This document shows, one piece after another, positions 60,754 to 64,000 of a stretch of DNA of 64,000 nucleotides; positions within the stretch are counted from its first letter, which is position 1, and each line of letters opens with the position of its first letter. Under the pieces are notes generated by a model. It was not told the origin of the DNA. It worked only from the letters and a program-made list of their open reading frames with translations, and searched no databases. Source of the stretch: Vibrio ishigakensis (lineage in GTDB: Bacteria; Pseudomonadota; Gammaproteobacteria; Enterobacterales; Vibrionaceae); assembly GCF_024347675.1 (NCBI RefSeq), contig NZ_AP024882.1, forward strand, positions 1,612,001-1,676,000, in the 5' to 3' direction. A program made the position numbers and the translations under genes.

Positions 60754-61950
60754 TTAGAAATTAAAGTTCACGCCCACAAAGTGGATGCGACCTTCAAATG
60801 TGCCGTTAACGCCAACAAGATTACCGTTCAATGCACGTTTCTCAGATTCCACTTCGCCAAGGTCTGCATACTCATAGAAGAAGTCGATCACAACATCATC
60901 CCAGTTTGTTGATGCGCCTACAGAATAGCGGTACTGCTCGCCAACTGGCAGATCTACCCATTGCTTAGTAGGGTCGTCTTGTGGAGAAGTCTCGTAAGAG
61001 AAACCGGCTTTTAGTCGCCAGTCGCTGTTTAGGCGATAATCAGCACCCAGTGCAAGCTTCCATACATCATCCCAATCGCGCTGAATACTCACGCCATTGC
61101 GGTCCGTACCACTTAGGTTAAGTACGGTTTCATCCCACTGACTCCAACGGTGGAATTGAACGCTAGCAAGGAGGTTCAAGTCTTCGTTGAAGCCATAACG
61201 CATACTCATGTCGACGATTTCGGGTACGATCACATCGGTACCAACAGAGCGGTTAACCCGCTGCAGATCCGCATCAAAACTATGCTCAGATTTAGAGCGG
61301 TAGCTCAAACCAAAATCTAGCTTGTCAGTTGGACGATACATTACACCTAGGTTGTAACCATAAGCCCAATCACTGTCCTGATCAGTTGCGAATAAACTGC
61401 TCGATTGCTCGAAAGCCGCCCAGCTGAATTGAACCCCGCCACCTACAGACCACTGGTCATTCAGTTTGTAAGACAGAGATGGATTCAAAACGATCACATT
61501 CAAGGTGATTGAATCAAGCCACGGCGCTCCAGCCCATTCGTCACCATAAGAGAGGCTCGAGCCACCAGCAGCGCCCAGCGCTAAGCCAAGATGCATGTTT
61601 TCTGATATTTGGTGAGCGTGGAAGATGGAGACAGAAGGAAGATAAGATTGTGCTTCTCCATCATTACGAATACCGTCGTTCTTATACTTCATCTTAAGAT
61701 CAAAGCCCATCACATTGATGGTGGTGAGTGACTCACCCATATAAGACATGGTTGCAGGGTTGGTCCACATAGCAGCGGCCGATTCGGTGTATACACCATC
61801 ACCAGCGCCTGCAACACCTGCATTTGCAGTGACTGCTTCTTGGAGGAAGATACCACTTGCACTGGCGCTGGTTGCCGCCAATGAAGTCGCAAGAATACCG
61901 AATGCTTTTACAAGCTTGTTCGGTTTGAATTTATGAGTAACCTGATGCAT
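60754..61950 (-). CDS. FadL/OmpP1/TodX-family outer-membrane transport protein
   Basis: Outer-membrane barrel of 398 residues for uptake of long-chain fatty acids or hydrophobic compounds. After a signal peptide (LATSLAATSASA) the mature N-terminus reads SGIFLQEAVTANAGVAGAGDGVYTESAAAMWTNPATMSYM, the FadL hatch pattern with the NPA motif. GLSYRSKSEHSFDADL near residue 212 and the C-terminal NFNF (terminal Phe) complete it. It is divergent from a LysR-like gene, about 165 bases apart. Confidence 0.9.
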   Translation of the reverse strand: MHQVTHKFKPNKLVKAFGILATSLAATSASASGIFLQEAVTANAGVAGAGDGVYTESAAAMWTNPATMSYMGESLTTINVMGFDLKMKYKNDGIRNDGEAQSYLPSVSIFHAHQISENMHLGLALGAAGGSSLSYGDEWAGAPWLDSITLNVIVLNPSLSYKLNDQWSVGGGVQFSWAAFEQSSSLFATDQDSDWAYGYNLGVMYRPTDKLDFGLSYRSKSEHSFDADLQRVNRSVGTDVIVPEIVDMSMRYGFNEDLNLLASVQFHRWSQWDETVLNLSGTDRNGVSIQRDWDDVWKLALGADYRLNSDWRLKAGFSYETSPQDDPTKQWVDLPVGEQYRYSVGASTNWDDVVIDFFYEYADLGEVESEKRALNGNLVGVNGTFEGRIHFVGVNFNF

Positions 61951-62115
61951 GTTTTTCGCTATTTCTTCTACTAATTAGGGCGCGCGCTATTGTAGACACG
62001 GCCATTTAAACTTATGGTTATAAAGGATATTCTTGGGTTCATGGCGCCCTTTCTAACTAAACGGAATATCATTTATCACGGACGAAATTCATTAAATCTC
62101 GAGGTGAAAGGCTGA

Positions 62116-62910
62116 ATGCAACTTCTCAATAATCTCCACGTTTTTATCGCATTGATGCAAACCCACTCCACTCAAAGAGCGGCTAAAAAACTGGGGCGCT
62201 CTCAGTCTTACGTTTCTAAGGTTCTGGCTCAGCTTCGAGAAGATCTGGATGACCCTTTGTTTGTCCGTAGTGCCGAAGGTCTCTCCCCTACCTCTTATGC
62301 GGTAAGCATCTATCCCAAGCTGCAAACAGCGCTCGAACAAGTAAACCATGCGTTAGAGCCAGAGGATTTTGACCCCAAGAATATCGATAGAGTCTGCATT
62401 CACATTCTTGAGCCAGTGCTTACCATGCATGGCAAAGAGATAATCCTTAAGATAAGAGAGCAAACCGATGCCCTTATTGAAGTGCGCACCTGGAATCATC
62501 TTTCTGAAGGGATGATTATCGATGAAGAGGTTGACCTCGGTATTCACGTTCTCAGCGACAAGCCGCAAACGCTGTGGCAACACCGACTCTTCCGAGGATC
62601 TGGTCAGTTCAATGGCAACCTTGATGGCTGCTATATCAAGTTCATGTCAACGGGAGTGAATGAGCATTTGAACCGCTTTCAAGAGGTTAGGCCGGATGCT
62701 GAAGTCGATATCATGGTGGACAATCAAGCCCTGCTCAATCAGCTGAAAGACATTGGCTATACCATGGATTTCGTACCATACAGCGAAGACGCCGACCATC
62801 CAGATCTGGATATTGACCTTGCTGTGGTGATGAAGGCAGCTAAACGTAAATCACCAAAGTATCAATGGTTGCTTGGCATCATAGAGTCCATTGCAACATC
62901 AATAAAATAA
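62116..62910 (+). CDS. Short LysR-type regulator
   Basis: Regulator of 264 residues, shorter than most LysR proteins (about 300). The winged helix LLNNLHVFIALMQTHSTQRAAKKLGRSQSYVSKVLAQLREDLDDPLFVRSAEGLSPT (residues 3-58) is intact; the effector domain is reduced but runs to a normal stop with no visible frameshift. It is divergent from the FadL gene and probably regulates it. A strong terminator follows. Confidence 0.82.
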   Translation: MQLLNNLHVFIALMQTHSTQRAAKKLGRSQSYVSKVLAQLREDLDDPLFVRSAEGLSPTSYAVSIYPKLQTALEQVNHALEPEDFDPKNIDRVCIHILEPVLTMHGKEIILKIREQTDALIEVRTWNHLSEGMIIDEEVDLGIHVLSDKPQTLWQHRLFRGSGQFNGNLDGCYIKFMSTGVNEHLNRFQEVRPDAEVDIMVDNQALLNQLKDIGYTMDFVPYSEDADHPDLDIDLAVVMKAAKRKSPKYQWLLGIIESIATSIK

Positions 62911-62918
62911 TGTCTAAA

Positions 62919-62944
62919 AAAGCCCTCATTCGAGGGCTTTTTCT
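62919..62944. terminator. Terminator after the LysR-like gene
   Basis: Nine-base stem AAAGCCCTC/GAGGGCTTT with a four-base loop and T-run, preceded by an A-run; usable also by the convergent HlyD-type gene. Confidence 0.9.
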
Positions 62945-62953
62945 TTGCCTGCA

Positions 62954-63985
62954 TTACAGTGCAGATAGGTAGGTCTTGTAAGCTTTAAGTCTAACGGTCG
63001 CAGCACCTATGATGTCCATAAAGCCAAGCAGTGGATGAGGCTTATCAGCCGATACCCAGCCTGAACCGGTAGCACCGATTGGGATGTTATAACCTTCTGG
63101 CTCTTCAAACTCGATAACGATAGTACGACCGTGCGAGTTGGTATTGTTGCCAACGTGCTGTCTCACATGTTGAGAACCCTGACGTACCGATACCTGAGCT
63201 TCACCCGTACCTGTGGTCACACTGTGAACACGACCACGGAAGATTTCGCCTGGATACGCATCAACATAGAATTCAGCAAACTGACCGATTTTGATGCCTC
63301 GATAGGTTTGGTCTGGAATACGCATCTCTACAAACTTCTTGTTGATATCGTACAGATGCATGTTACCTAGACGAGTACCCTCAGAGATGTTGGTGATAGA
63401 AAGCTGCCCATCAAATGGTGCTCTAACCTCGCGACGAGAGTTTTCCCACTCTGCAGTCGCAAGTTGCGCTTCAATACTCTTGATTTGAGCATGTGCAGAG
63501 GCCATTTTTGCATCCGCTGATTCGATGCGAGTTCGTGCATCATCCTTTTCAGACTCTTGAGCAAAGTCATCCAGTTTGATCAAACGATTAAGTGTACGCT
63601 TGTCGTTGGTCTGCTGGGTCTTAAGAGATAGGATCTCAGCTTCATAAGCCGCTTTCTGAGCATTCAAGCTTTCTACCTGAGACACCGAATCTTCAGTGCG
63701 CAGCGTATAAATAACATCGCCCTTCTTAACCATTTGGTTGTGGGTAACGAATACCTGATCAACCTCTTGGCCGATGAGTGGACTTAGCACTGCGTGGGGC
63801 GCTTTAACCGTTGTACTGTCAGTCAAATCCGCTGGAGACCAGAAACGGTGCGAGATAAACAGCATTGTCGCGATGAACATACCAATGCTCACCATTAGTG
63901 TGCCGCTACGCAGGTTCCACTTAACAATGCCAGTCTTAACCAACAACCAGCAGACCAAGATATAAGGCAGCATAATCTCTTTCAT
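62954..63985 (-). CDS. HlyD/EmrA-type membrane fusion protein
   Basis: Periplasmic adaptor of 343 residues, probably part of an export pump. Two hydrophobic segments near the N-terminus (PYILVCWLLVKTGIV and GTLMVSIGMFIATMLFI) are followed by a lipoyl half-motif (HAVLSPLIGQEVDQVFVTHNQMVKKGDVIYTL, residues 65-97), a long coiled coil (about 100-175), the second lipoyl half (REVRAPFDGQLSITNISEGTRLG) and a beta-barrel domain. It resembles YibH-like inner-membrane fusion proteins. Its partner, possibly a small DUF3302-like membrane protein, would lie beyond the right edge. Confidence 0.85.
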   Translation of the reverse strand: MKEIMLPYILVCWLLVKTGIVKWNLRSGTLMVSIGMFIATMLFISHRFWSPADLTDSTTVKAPHAVLSPLIGQEVDQVFVTHNQMVKKGDVIYTLRTEDSVSQVESLNAQKAAYEAEILSLKTQQTNDKRTLNRLIKLDDFAQESEKDDARTRIESADAKMASAHAQIKSIEAQLATAEWENSRREVRAPFDGQLSITNISEGTRLGNMHLYDINKKFVEMRIPDQTYRGIKIGQFAEFYVDAYPGEIFRGRVHSVTTGTGEAQVSVRQGSQHVRQHVGNNTNSHGRTIVIEFEEPEGYNIPIGATGSGWVSADKPHPLLGFMDIIGAATVRLKAYKTYLSAL

Positions 63986-64000
63986 GGGTTACTCCTTATT

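Noticed and set aside
62116..62910. Frameshifted LysR pseudogene
   Set aside because: The protein is short, but helix-turn-helix and effector region are continuous, followed by a proper terminator, and no matching fragment occurs in other frames.
1..64000. CRISPR arrays, prophage, integron or insertion sequences
   Set aside because: No regularly spaced direct repeats, transposase, integrase or phage structural genes were seen in either strand.

Overview
The window looks like a chromosomal segment of a marine gammaproteobacterium, most probably Vibrionaceae. Pointers are the thiamine salvage operon with a TPP riboswitch, a Zur-type regulator, a Fnr-type site before a DmsABC operon, the glcB-aceA glyoxylate genes with a divergent ScfR-like regulator, several LysR-regulated divergent pairs and a FadL porin. 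I see no rRNA, tRNA, phage, integron or CRISPR array. Genus and species are inference only.

Layout. 1-2643: end of a ferric-siderophore uptake operon (FecCD permease, ATPase, FhuF-like reductase). 2710-2804: palindromic repeat. 2843-5677: aldehyde dehydrogenase, DUF1428 protein, LysR regulator. 5692-10941: tightly overlapping operon for a nickel/peptide-type ABC importer with a fused two-domain ATPase, headed by a HupE/UreJ metal permease. 11167-15414: divergent operon of a PpiC/SurA-like protein, a second kind of HupE/UreJ protein and a purple-acid-phosphatase-like lipoprotein. 15476-22805: amidohydrolase, a repeat-like element, and the glyoxylate shunt (glcB-aceA) with its ScfR/RamB-like regulator.

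22811-30080: the most interesting locus. It holds zur, an ExbD-like DUF2149 protein, an ExbB/MotA-like channel protein, an exported membrane-anchored CobN-like chelatase and a TonB-dependent receptor, with Zur-like and CRP-like sites upstream. No CobS/CobT ATPase is present. The set reads as a proton-motive-force-driven machine acting on a metal or metallo-tetrapyrrole in the periplasm, comparable to the Bacteroidota Hmu (HmuS) systems.

30241-43073: mixed metabolism and stress genes: Gfo/Idh/MocA oxidoreductase, an M19 dipeptidase homologue that has lost one metal site, aldo-keto reductase, Old Yellow Enzyme, a GST with a strong operator-embedded promoter, arylamine N-acetyltransferase, the NfeD/stomatin pair, a 56-residue protein and a LysR/Bcr-type efflux pair. 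43089-49693: thiamine salvage operon (riboswitch, thiD, ABC importer with two tandem binding proteins, tenA, thiM, thiE). 49756-55574: anaerobic DMSO/TMAO-type respiration (dmsABC, TorD-like chaperone, NapF-like ferredoxin, double cupin) behind a near-consensus FNR site. 55933-58166: five consecutive small exported proteins of unknown function. 58428-63985: nitroreductase, phospholipase-D-family lipoprotein, FadL porin with divergent LysR-like regulator, and an HlyD-type membrane fusion protein at the right edge.

Metal handling recurs: siderophore iron, two HupE families, Zur, and a chelatase. Start sites were moved from the longest open frame wherever a ribosome binding site, a stop/start overlap or a signal peptide argued for it.
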